A stretch of DNA of 64,000 nt from contig JBCAMK010000014.1 of NCBI GenBank assembly GCA_038503065.1, positions 868,001 through 932,000 on the forward strand, in the 5' to 3' direction. Under the pieces are notes generated by a model that was not told the origin of the DNA, did not search any database, and was given only the letters and a program-made list of their open reading frames with translations. This DNA comes from Paragyromitra xinjiangensis. Its lineage: Eukaryota; Ascomycota; Pezizomycetes; Pezizales; Discinaceae. The translations under genes were made by a program, and so were the position numbers. Positions 1 to 10,529 of the stretch are shown piece after piece (positions within the stretch are counted from its first letter, which is position 1; each line of letters begins with the position of its first letter).

Positions 1-789
1 GGGCGTTTAGTTGGCTTCCAGTTAAAGAAAATGCAAGATGGGGAACGACGTTGATGTTCTTCCCTGGTGGTCAGAAAATGGTTAGTTATATATGATATAG
101 ATTTGAGGGGGAGTTGGAGGACGTACAAGGGATGATCTGTAGCCTCCCAACCATCGAGTGAGAGCTCACAGTACGCACAGATAGCGAAATCGTTTGATTC
201 TTTGCTCGGGGCGTAGTGCCATCCTGCATTCGCCATCTATCCAATTTCATGAGCAAATATCTCACTTGACTAGACGAAAGACAAACAAACCTTCTCCATC
301 TTTGGTAGCCACCCCTTCTTATCTTCATGTGGCCACCATCTCTTTCCAAACGTCATCAATCGTGCTTCCATCATCAATTCACCCCGTGGATCATCCACAT
401 GCTTTCGATCATCGTCGACGGCCTGCGTCACGGCAACCCTTGCCCAGCCACAATCTGGACAGTGCTTAAGATGCTCTATTGACGGATCGTCTTCGTATTC
501 CCAGCCGTCGAGATCTTTGTTGCAGAGGTAGCAGGTGACATTGTCCGGATGGTTATCAGTGGGGTTGAAGTAGAAGCCTGCTTCAGAGAGCTAGGGTGTA
601 ATTTAGCAATAAGTTCAAAATGGATCCAAGAAGCAACAATTGAGAGATGAGTACCTTCTTAGGAGATGGCTGTTCATGTGGCCATTTTGTAGATACGAGC
701 TTAGAGCCTGCAGTAGAGGATGGCCGACGCTTCGGACGGAAGGAGGCCAGGCGTTTCTCATAGATGTTCATGCCCTTGATGCTAGACAT
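1..789 (-). CDS. bir1: Bir1/survivin-type chromosomal passenger protein with two BIR domains (C-terminus beyond window)
   Basis: Four exons were read on the minus strand: 789-655, 590-291, 236-127 and 63-1, and the gene runs off the window. Introns are GT-AG and all phases agree. The first BIR lies at about residues 10-95: a SFRPKRRPS-type start, then AGFYFNP, CYLCNKDLDGWE, DDPSIEH and HCPDCGW, which supply the CxxC...H...C zinc ligands. A second BIR (about residues 115-200) starts at RLMTFGKRWPHE and continues with AGWHYAPS, CAYCELSLDGWE, ATDHPLEEH and SPSCIFFNW. Two N-terminal BIRs in tandem are the layout of fission yeast Bir1/Cut17, the survivin-like subunit of the Aurora-B (chromosomal passenger) complex at centromeres and the spindle midzone. 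The long C-terminal region expected for this family is outside the window, so an INCENP-binding tail cannot be checked. The start at 789 is the first ATG of the open frame; a second in-frame ATG follows six codons later. Confidence 0.88.
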
Positions 790-2132
790 GTCTATCTGAT
801 AATTTGTCGAGCGGATTCGTTTTTTTCTTCTTATTCCGCTAAGACTAGTAGGCGGAGTGCCGTTTCGTATCGAACTTTTTGGTCAATCCCTTTGTTGCTG
901 TCGTCGTTGGTGTCGTGTAATGTCGTTGTTGCCGTTGAAGTTCAGGAGATAGATGTCTTTGTTGTTTCGGAAGTCTAGAGTGTCGCGTTGTTGGCTGCCA
1001 AGACGTTTGTGTTTGTTTTGAAACGCGGTGGAAGCGACTAAACCCAACCTGGGGTAAAGTAGTGCAGGGGTATACACGATGGGAATCTTCGCCGAACCCT
1101 CCGGAAGTGAGGGGAGATCTTATTATTTCGAGTAGTGATTAATTTTTATAGAGAACCTTAGAGGGCTTTTTTTTCCTTCCCTATAGATCAGAGATGGCTG
1201 AGGTGTTTCTTCACATGATATCACTCGGCAGATGTTCAGCCGCCACGTGGGGCGAATTGAGAGAGCCAATAGCAGATAACCAATAGTAGTTGGGCCCCAA
1301 ATAGAGTATTAATGCTCGATAAAAGAGATCTGATAAATGGGTTGAGATGAAGACCGGGCTACACATGATTACATGTAGGAGGAGGCACCACTGCACATCC
1401 CATAAGACGGTGCCGTCACAAACATCCCACACCTTCCTTTCTTCTCCACACTCACCCACCACAATTAACTCGAACGACATTCATCCTTACTCTCAGCGAC
1501 TTCAGATGCGATCATCACACTCGCAGCACATTGTATACCCTTAAGTCTCGTCCCCTTACAATGACTGGAATTACCTTGCCTTATAATTAATGGTTCCTCA
1601 TCCAACAAATTCAACCGATAACCTAAAATTCGTGCGCCTCGTCTCGCTCAAGCTGTCATTTTAAGTCTTACCCCATCGACCTATCAAATAAAAGATACAG
1701 CACTGACGCCATGAAGATGAGATTCATCAGTCTATGCTGTATTCAGGTATGCATTCAAGGATAATTACTCGTTTTGTTGTAGAGAAGACTTTGACCATCT
1801 TCCCAAGCAACAAGCATTAGCAGGGAACTAGCGGGGCATTTCAACAGCTCTTACATGTTACCTCCACGCCTTTAACTCAGTCACCCGTTCCTCTTCCTCC
1901 TCCACTATTGCGAGCTATAATTCTACCTTAATCTACTCCACACCGAAAATAACTTATCCTATCTCGTCATCAAAAAATGTCATCGGAACTCGCATTCACC
2001 AGTTCGAAAACCAGCCAACAGAGAAGATACATCCAAGAGCATTCCAGATGAGCCAGACACGAATGAATTAACATCCTCGATACAAGTAAGCGGGGTTGGT
2101 CATTCAGAGGAGAATTTAACTTGCAAATTTAG
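790..2132. other. Intergenic region upstream of bir1; no gene resolved
   Basis: This holds the bir1 promoter side. It includes a CACGTG hexamer near 1241 and a TACATGTA palindrome at 1370-1377. A short ATG-led exon-like stretch at 1711-1746 is followed by a GTATGC donor, but I could not join it convincingly to anything downstream. I see no intact gene. Confidence 0.5.
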
Positions 2133-2750
2133 CCATCGTTGTTCTACCCAGTACCCCGTTTTACCTCTGCTTGCCATGGATATGTCAGCCACATCCACTT
2201 TACGGGGAACTCAAAGCAGCAGCATTCGATTTCGAAGGCGTTCCACAGTGGATATCTGTGATGGCGCATGAGGTAATCGACCTATAGTTACTTGACAAGG
2301 AGTTTCCCTCAGGGTCCAGTGACCCATTGTTTCCATCTCGGACTGCAACGGTGAGCTTTCACCGCCATGAGGAATCCAGAAACATGAATAGTCTGTATCA
2401 GCAAGATCAACAGACAGAATCCTAAATCCGCCAAACGAAACGCTACCGAGGCTGCAAAACGAAAAATGACTGAGGCTGTCAGTTTTCGCTAGCAGACAAA
2501 AATAGATGAGGAGATACGGATCTTTTTAAAGCATGATACTTTGATGAACGGAGATGATGACTATATTCAGTGGTTACGGGAGGAGCCAGAAGATGAGAAG
2601 AAGATACCTGTTCAGGCAAAGTTAGACTCGGAAATGGACTCGAAAACCTATGGCTTGAACTTTACTACTCCTGTTCGTCCTGAAGGCTGGGCATGTGAAT
2701 ATGCCTCTGAAAACATATTTTATCAACCTCTCTACATTCCTCGAGACTAA
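2133..2750 (+). pseudogene. Broken multi-exon gene of unknown function
   Basis: Three exon-like blocks join in frame through good splice signals: 2133-2272, 2313-2350 and 2402 onward. The introns begin GTAATC and GTGAGC and end CTCAG and ATCAG. The translation starts around IVVLPSTPFYLC and passes through PQWISVMAHEGPVTHC and a basic stretch (KINRQNPKSAKRNATEAAKRK). It then meets an in-frame TAG at 2490-2492. The same frame continues open for 86 more codons to a TAA at 2748-2750, giving an acidic, polar tail (EIRIFLKHDTLMNGDDDYIQWL). The 5' end is unresolved: joining upstream through the GTAAGC/TTTAG intron reaches stops. I read this as one decayed gene, but it could be two neighbouring short exons of something else. 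No family was recognised. Confidence 0.35.
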
Positions 2751-4469
2751 AATCAAACTACTATAAAAATCCTAGCGCGCTAGTTTTTTACACATTGTAT
2801 TCCAACACAAGGTGGAGGAGGTTGGTGCCCCTCGAGTGACACTCTGGTTAGTAGAAACGGCTCTATTCGTGGAATTTATAAGATGTCCTTGGTATATCTA
2901 CTAACGTCGATCAAATCAGACTCATTTAGCTAAGCCCTATAGAGCTCGAAGCTCATTAGAGAATTATACCAACACTAAATTTTCTCCTAAAACACGCAGA
3001 GGGATTCAGGTTCTTTTCTGCGGCTATTCCTACCTGAACACCGAGTCGATGACAGAGAGACAAGTTATTAGCGAGAGAGCCGTTGCTATTATTAGTTTAT
3101 TCTTGGACACCTAAACCAGGCAATGGCAGGCATATAGCATTAACTCATCTATGGAGCTATTATTGTGGATAACGACCCCACAGCAGCCTTGGACATTCTA
3201 CAGCCGTTAGGGCCTACGAAAATGGTGGAGGATATTCTGATTGAAGAGAATAAAAGCGCTTCATGATACATTACATCAAAACGCCAGATATTCCAAACTC
3301 TTTCGCTTGAGAGTTAAAAGATCGATATGTACCAACCACATTTTACGCTGGTCAGAATCTTCACCGCGGGAAATCTTTGACAATTAGTATATTTGCTAGA
3401 TTTTGGGATGCAGCTCAGATACGGAGACGTTCTGGAAAGATACAATGAAGTTCTTATGATATATATATCCGGAAGTATTAGATTTCCACCTGGATATTTC
3501 TGTCGGTCTAAGAGGGAGATGCATCTACTACTACGAGGGCCTTCCTTCCTGGATTCCTTCAAACAAAGCGACCCCAACTGGATACATTGAATAGCAACTG
3601 TCAAAGTTTAGCAAAACAAAAGAACGGGCGAGATAGAAGATAAGTGCGGGAAGCTAATAGTAGGGGTTTCCATCAAGCCGCTGGGTGTTGCCCGTTAAGC
3701 CAGGAGGTTTCTTATTTTCCTCAGTATGGGCCTTTCTCTCCTATCCTACTTCACGTAAATTAGCTGATCGGCTTTTCATAGTTAAAACCTCCCATCGTCC
3801 CAAGATCAGTATCTCTCTCAAGCTATTTAGCCGACTTGGAGCCCCGCTTTTTGACTAGGAGACGAGCCTAAGCTATGAAATGGGCTACGTCGGAGAGGCA
3901 GTTACTCATACCAACCACAGGTCAATTCAGGATCCAAAATATTCCATCGACTCCACCACATTCTGGTCATACGACGGCAGTATCTGTTTCTCATTTCGTT
4001 CGTTTTACTAGTAGCGACAATGCCGACGAAGTATTCTATAGGGAAAAACTGATTTTTACATTATATACACTAGCAGGCTAATAGTTATGACGGCCCGAGA
4101 TCGGCACTAGAAATCGAGGGGAAGGGACAGAGGATTCGGGATGATAGAGGATAGTGTGTTGATATTCCGTCAATAGATAATTTACTCTGGAAGATTTTAC
4201 ACCCTGAAAATACCCCGGGTTCGTGAATTAGAAGAAACACGATATGAATATTATATGTTGTCCTCTCCCCGCCAATTGACACCCTTAACTCCATAAGAAT
4301 CGCGTCCGCATTTTCAACTGATAGAACATATTTGAACATGATAAACGAGCAATCCCCCATGTGATTCAAATCATGTAAATAGCTAAACCTCCAAAGATTA
4401 TCCAAAGTTCAACAAAACATGATTTAGGGAGAATAGAAACATGAGTTTCATTCCTTACCTATTGCTTCC
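2751..4469. other. Intergenic region, no gene seen
   Basis: About 1.7 kb with only short, composition-driven open frames on both strands and no coherent splice pattern that I could follow. It lies downstream of the broken gene at 2.1-2.75 kb and downstream of the EEP-like gene on the minus strand. Confidence 0.5.
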
Positions 4470-5315
4470 TTAGGGGGTGATCTTAAACTGGGTCACCACA
4501 AGCCCGAATCCGCTTGACATCTTTTCTGCATCTGCAACTTCCTTGCTATCAATCCCCCACGTTCTCAACCGAAACGCCTCATGTTTACGACTTTCTAGCT
4601 TTGCCTCTCCATCCAACTCCTCTGTAGCAGCCACAATTCCCCATTTCACCCCCTCAGCTTTCACCCACTCTCCCGCCGCCCTAGCTCCCTGCTCCCCCGC
4701 TAAAATCCCTACTCTTCCCACCGCCCCACTCTCCATCCTAAAGTCTATAAAGCAAACATCCTCCCCACCTTCCCCCTGATCCCCGAATGCAACCCTAACT
4801 CTAAACACCGCCTGCAACAAGCCCTGACTCCCACGATCAACCAAAACCACTGTCCCGCTCTCCCCCGGCTTCCCTGGTCCAAGCCCAGGCCAAGATAGCG
4901 CATTTATATCGCTAGTAAGACACGTACGACGAACAAACGGATGTGCGAGAATCTGCGGAAGCAAACGCGCTGGCACACCCCGTAGCAGCACCACCACTAT
5001 CATCTCAGATTCTGGGAATAGCGACTTCAGTTCGTCCATTGCTTTACTCATTACTCTCGGGTCTGTAGAAGTGGATAAAGGCCCAATATCCCAAGTGAAT
5101 ATACGAAGTTTCTCTTCAGCTTTAATATAAGATGTCCCAGGGAAGGTGAGGGGAGACCATTGTAGGGTTTCTTGGTTGAACTTGTAAGGGTTTGAGAATG
5201 CTGCGGATTGGTTTAGTGGGAGGGTTTTGGGTCGGGGAGTGGAGGAGTAGCGGGATTGGAGGGAGCCGAAGGCGGTGGAGAGTTGGTTTGAGAGGAGAGA
5301 GCTGAAGTCGGCCAT
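4470..5315 (-). CDS. Endonuclease/exonuclease/phosphatase (EEP)-fold protein lacking catalytic residues
   Basis: Intronless, 281 residues. The order of motifs follows fungal EEP-domain (tyrosyl-DNA phosphodiesterase 2-like) proteins: an N-terminal FN..TLQWSPL segment, the first core strand RIFTWDIGPLS (residues 71-81), the helix DPRVMSKAMDELKSLF, the strand IVVVLLRG (106-113), PFVRR and LTSDI (126-137), SGTVVLVDRG (153-162) and a final hydrophobic strand GFGLVVTQFKI. In active members the first motif is WN, the second ends QE, a NTHLES-type motif follows the sixth strand, and the last carries TDH. Here these read WD, LRG, GILAGEQG and SGFG. The metal and phosphate ligands are therefore missing although the core hydrophobic pattern is kept. 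The frame is clean from end to end, which argues for a maintained protein rather than a fresh pseudogene. Family assignment is from pattern memory and needs a profile search. Confidence 0.6.
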   Translation of the reverse strand: MADFSSLLSNQLSTAFGSLQSRYSSTPRPKTLPLNQSAAFSNPYKFNQETLQWSPLTFPGTSYIKAEEKLRIFTWDIGPLSTSTDPRVMSKAMDELKSLFPESEMIVVVLLRGVPARLLPQILAHPFVRRTCLTSDINALSWPGLGPGKPGESGTVVLVDRGSQGLLQAVFRVRVAFGDQGEGGEDVCFIDFRMESGAVGRVGILAGEQGARAAGEWVKAEGVKWGIVAATEELDGEAKLESRKHEAFRLRTWGIDSKEVADAEKMSSGFGLVVTQFKITP

Positions 5316-6747
5316 GGTTGAGTTTGCGAGTGTTTCGTGGGTATCGGGTGGTTGATATGCGTATGGAGAGTTATCAGCGCATGGGGGAGCTCATTGCCAA
5401 GACCGACGCATGCCAAGGGATTGTGACATTTATAAGATTCAGGGGATTTAGTCATTGGTAGAGAATCATCCGCGATCACTCGATAAACCCAAGCGTCAGA
5501 AAGGTTACAAAGAAATCATAAATAGCTGTTGGGGTGGCATAGCCGACCATAAGGACATCCACGATATTCCTTACCAGTCGGAAGTAAGCGTTAGAGGAAT
5601 GCAACAAGCAATAATCTAGCTACTGATGCGTGCAACTACCACGAACCTGAGTACTTAGAGTCTCTTGCCTGAAACTCAAATAGGCTTTGGCACTGCAATA
5701 CCGTGTATCATTGCGGGGAAACGCCAAAGGAGAATGTGAGTAAGACACGGGAAACTCAATATACGGGAGGCATTAAGAAGTAAGATGTTCCCGGCTATCG
5801 AAGAACGAGTGACTTTATATGATTCCAATTCTAAACACCAATTGCCTAAACTTCTGAATCTGGGTATCTTATTATGTGACGACGGACGAAGACCGGGGTA
5901 TGAAATGCCCAATAGTTCCAATCGTACCTCAAATACAACGGCTCCAGCAATGGGAAGAACCAACGTAGCAATTTACCGTCATGCCTTTGGAAACCCCCTG
6001 ACCTGGTTTACCCACGTCTAATATTCTTAGCGTTACCTAAAAGCTTAATAGGGTTTCAACTTATCCTTCCAGAACTGTGCATTTCCGACTCTCTTTTGTT
6101 AATATCTTAGCTTCAGTGTTCCTACAACATGTGTGAGAACCGAGGTATTTGGATAGTTCTGCGTCAATCTGCGTTGTTGCAGTGAAATGTTGCGTCCTTG
6201 AGATAGACGTGAGAAAAAAATACCGATTTTGCGAACCCGAGATTGTCACCTACCACAAACGACCTGAATATGATAAACTTCGGCAGATACCTGATAGCGT
6301 CGAATACGAGTAACAGGATTATCCTGCAATAACATGGCTGAGCCGTTCTCTCGTGATTAATGACTTCTTTCAAAAATCCTCGTTGTATGGTAGCGGGATT
6401 GACGAATAAAGCGGACCGCCGAATGAAGTAGATCATCGATGAGATAATCTGGCTTCAGACGTTCCTGCCCTCTTGGTGCAATACTTCGAAATGAAGATAT
6501 CCTTCTAGAAAACGTAGATTTCGGTGACTGAATAGTCTGTCATCTTGATGTCTAGAAATGAGGCCTATTGCCAAACGTCTCGGCCATCTCCGGGAACATG
6601 ATACACGCACCAAATAGAGTCCTTTGAGCAGTAGGTGGGTATTCAAAGCAATAAATGCTCCCAAATACATATCACAAGCTAACACATCTGTGGTATTAAA
6701 TGCTAACAGTTTCGGTTCCTCTGCCGAGTGTAGCCACAACCGAATAT
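5316..6747. other. Intergenic region, no gene seen
   Basis: About 1.4 kb between two minus-strand genes. It contains the likely promoter of the EEP-like gene and the 3' flank of the two-exon gene. An open minus-strand stretch at about 6696-6875, reading out IPSFIEWLRVIAQHSTG, overlaps the 3' part of the neighbouring gene in another frame. It could be an alternative last exon of that gene, but no donor in the right phase was found. Confidence 0.4.
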
Positions 6748-7509
6748 TCACCTTCCCTCACAGGAATAGTTCTTTGTTGAGGGTGACCGAGAAAGCCCCA
6801 CAGCCCGGTGGAATGCTGGGCAATCACTCTCAACCACTCGATGAAACTGGGTATTTGATGAACAGGGATGTAGAACACTAGGGAATAGGACTCTCTTTAG
6901 TATTCGCCGGTGGCCAGAGCGTCCAACTTTTGCCTTTACAGGCCCCATGCTCGTCAGATGCCTAGTTTCGTCGAGTAGCCGGGAGTGACTGTACAGATAG
7001 TGATTTAGCTCAACCTGGAAGCCCCTAAGCCCGATCCTTTGGCTTTGACACGCTGGAGTTAAATATGGCCCATGCCATAGCTTCTTGCTGAATGCTAAGG
7101 AATGATATCCCAAAACGACTAAGCTGCAACGCTTGCATCTAAGCGCAGGTGCGGACTTCAATAGTATTAACTCTGAAAGTCTATGAATGCCGTCAAACAT
7201 TTTGTGACTTGCAAGGATGCGAATATCATAAGTTTCACCAACCCTCCAGGAATAATTATAGGTAGACAGGGATGCTTGGATGGACTAAATGCCTAGCTCA
7301 TACATTCCGACTGGTCAGTAGCTCCAAACTCAACTAATAAACACAAATAACTTACTTACGATTCCATTCACTTGGTCATGACAAGTCTCTAGTCTTTCCA
7401 GAAGGTTTGCTAGCAGTAACGTCGTGTGAAACTTGCTAACACGATGCACCAATCGCCTGTTCGAATCACCATCTATTACCGGCCAAAAACGGGAAGCTGG
7501 TGTAGGCAT
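6748..7509 (-). CDS. Hypothetical two-exon protein
   Basis: Exon 1 is 7509-7360 (50 codons, starting MPTPASRFWPVIDGD) and ends at a very strong donor, GTAAGTAAG. Exon 2 runs 7284-6748 after a CATTTAG acceptor, phase 0 on both sides, giving 228 residues. Exon 1 contains an amphipathic helix (FHTTLLLANLLERLETCH). Exon 2 carries a CKRC pair near residue 96 and a basic, His-rich C-terminal part with no transmembrane segment. I do not recognise the family. The join is supported by the strong donor, by phase agreement and by 179 open codons in exon 2, but the C-terminal third looks less protein-like and might be replaced by another exon. A decayed gene is also possible. Confidence 0.45.
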
Positions 7510-10500
7510 GGTAAAGCACTTTCAGTGAAGTTTACTCCCGCCCCCTGCCTTACTTCATAATCCCACTCGCCACCTTGCTCGCCCCTCCCATCGCCTGGTG
7601 GGATTTTGGCCCGACTGGCTCGGGCATGCACTGCTCGCACTTCGAGTGCCCCAGGAAAAATTTCGAACTAGTGGCTATGCATGGCAATCTCACAGTAGGC
7701 CTCCACTCTTTTTAACTTAGTGCAAAAACATCCCATATATCCGTTGTCATGGTTGGCGCCCCAGGTAAAGGACTAAATGAAACCATCAGTTCTAAAACTG
7801 TTGAATACATCCCTCCAAATAATGGGAGATATGTAGAACAACGTTCCACTGTTTCCGACAGGCCCAATGCCGGTTGGTTTGCTGAGAATGTATACTGCAA
7901 TAAAACCAAAGTCCTGCGACATCGGAAATATGGTTGATGTTCCTCCCATGTGGCAAGGCCTAGATTTCACAAGACTAAGAATTACATGTACCGCTCGGAA
8001 CAGCCGCCCGAATGGCCCAGCGGTAAACTATCCTCTCCACCTGAATAAATTCCTCGGGACATAAAAGTCTAACCAAAACAAGAGTATTGCCAAAACTCGC
8101 AGTGCGGTGCTTGGGACTGGCTCTCAGTAGCAGCAGTCTTAGTAGCAGCAGAAGACTTAGCGGCCTCGGCACTGCTTCAGAATGACTTGATTTGCTGTCA
8201 CTGTTGGGAGCGCCCTTCTGGATCGATGATCAATCCGCCAAATGGATCCGGCAGTACACCGAGACCTTGATGTGATCGGCAGCATGGGGTATAACGGCTC
8301 ACATCATTAATGTAAGTCAAAATGCTAAGAGAAGTAGCGTTTGCTGACCAGAACGAGATGCTGACCTGGTGTTGAGTCGTGAAGAAAACAAATAATATGT
8401 GCTCGCTACTAGTGTATACCCAATGAGGAACGAATCCAGCTCATAAGCCATCTCCAATAATCCTCCCGAGAGTTTTATTTAACGTATCAACCGTATCTCG
8501 CCGCGGCTCCAGAATAAGGTTGGCCGGGCAGTGATGGGAATAGCTGGTGGCACTACTCCTTCGGCTTGCATTTCATCAATAGGAAATGAGTGGTCCTAGA
8601 TTCATCTTGAATGAACTCGTTAACTATCCTTTAGCCAGACATCGTTCAAGGCAACTGTGGGTTGAGAACGGTGTTGATTCGGCTGAATAGTTAGTACACG
8701 ACGTATGCTAGGATGCCTGAAATCATACCAGTTCTTCGATAGAAGGCTATCAAGACTAAAGCCATGTCTCATAGTTTTCGATGCTTCTGGCTATGTGTAA
8801 TGCCATATGACGGCTTGTTAGCCTAATGGAGGCCATCCAGCGTGTCCAGTGTGATGCACTGCTCGTGGATGATAGGGCCATGTGCAACCTAGACTGTTGA
8901 TAGCGGTCAAGATCAACGTACAAGAATATTATTGGTGGGGTTGAATATGTTGGTGAGTCTATTTTGGTTGATTAGATACCTGCTGGTATTCAGAGTAGCA
9001 GAGAGGGTATGGAGAGGATGCGATGAGTGCCAGCTGAAGTTGTGGAAGAAAAGGTTGATGGATTGCAAACATAGAATGTGACGGACAAAGGTTGCTGTTG
9101 GTGATCGACACTTTCCTAAGCGACGATCAGTTGCCTGTTGCTTCTATTTCCGACTATCCCAGAGAAAGGTTAATCAGGCACAAGGTTCCAAAAATACGCA
9201 TATCAGTCCACACTCTCCCCCAGCCAAAGTACAATACGGCACAGCCAAGACCCGTACCTGCGCTAGCGTGAACGCCATCGCTGAAGCGGAGGTTATTTGA
9301 CGACTGACAGGGGGAAGACGCAACAACAACAACCCCTGTCGGCGTAGTAAATTGGCTCTTTCGGAACCTGCTCGTTTGTTTACGCGGACTGTGGCCTTCC
9401 TTACTGGGCAGAAAGGCGGAGAGACAGCTCACATTTGGATTCTAGGTAAACATTGTGAGATTTAGGTTGGCGAGCTGATGTTTCTAGTTTTGGGCTTCGA
9501 GGACTGGTCTTTGGAGGACACGATGACACGATAGCGGACACGGCCATGCTGTCAAGCTTCTATCACGCCTTGGAAAAAGGAAACAAGTTGTCTCTGCCGA
9601 ATAGAGACTGACGGACGCGGAAAGACACAGCTTCTCCTCCCGGCTCACGAGAAGGAAAGAGAAGGAAAGAAAAAAACACGAAAGAGAGGTTGCACAAAGT
9701 TGTGGACAAGGGGAACTAGACTCACACCTCATAATGGACGATGATCATGACATCTGGGGTACAGAGGGAAATTTGGACCCAGACTTTGAGATTAACCTCC
9801 CCCAAGAGGATTGCCTGTTAGGGAACTTGATTTAGCGTGGTCGTTTATGTGTTTTTCGTTGTCGAATTCAAAGTCTCATCTTATTTTCTCATCGAATTAG
9901 CCGAAGGGAAGCGACGGCCCATCGCCAGATGCGTGATCCCTGAGACTGCAGACAGGGGAACTGGCCAATGGGAAGAGAGTTACCCCTGAGGATTAGGTGT
10001 GGACGTTTGTGCAGCAGGGCTGTGGGCTCTCTTTGTCCTCCGTGGAGGCGAGTGAGAAGGCACAGAGAACCTGGATATGCCTGGTCACACTGCAAGAATC
10101 CCACCGAGATGCAGACAGATGCTGTCCGGCGGCTGTGGGAAGAGATGGGGGAGATATTCTACATGTATAGGACATGTACAGTACCCGGTCAGTCACATTC
10201 GTTGTCTGATCTTGTCTCTCCCCTTTTCTTGCGGTCCTTTCTATTTCCTTTTCTCCCTCCCCACCCTCTCGCCTTTTTCTCCCCTTCCCTCCCTTCCCTC
10301 CCTTCACCACCCAACGGCTACCTAGAAAGCACGTTTTGCTGTCCTTCATTTATCAGCAAACTGCTCGACGTCGTTCCTTCTCTGGCAATCCTGCCTAGTC
10401 CTTCCTTTTTTCTTCATCCCATTGTGTTGCCGTCACTCTTTCGGCTTCGCAGTCGTTTCTAACCAATAGTCATCCAATTGACTAGATTTCAATTTCTCAA

Positions 10501-10529
10501 TTGAGTCTAAAACATTAAATAAATAAAAA
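7510..10529. other. Long upstream region of the SH3 gene; no intact gene seen
   Basis: About 3 kb. From about 8095 to 8175 the minus strand could encode a short Ala/Ser/Thr-rich stretch ending in a stop, but no complete gene was built. TACATGTA occurs at 7983-7990 and 10160-10167. Between about 10200 and 10320 the plus strand is strongly pyrimidine-rich (repeated CTCCCTTCC), as is usual for fungal promoters and leaders directly upstream of the start at 10530. Confidence 0.45.
10203..10318 (+). promoter_or_regulatory. Pyrimidine-rich promoter/leader tract of the SH3 membrane protein gene
   Basis: A dense CT tract on the coding strand about 210-330 nt before the start codon. Such tracts mark transcription initiation regions in filamentous fungi. 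The position of the transcript start is an inference. Confidence 0.4.

Noticed and set aside
8090..8180. Ala/Ser/Thr-rich minus-strand stretch that could be a secreted-protein tail
   Set aside because: No upstream exon with a signal peptide could be joined in frame, and the stretch may only reflect AGC/AGT repeats.
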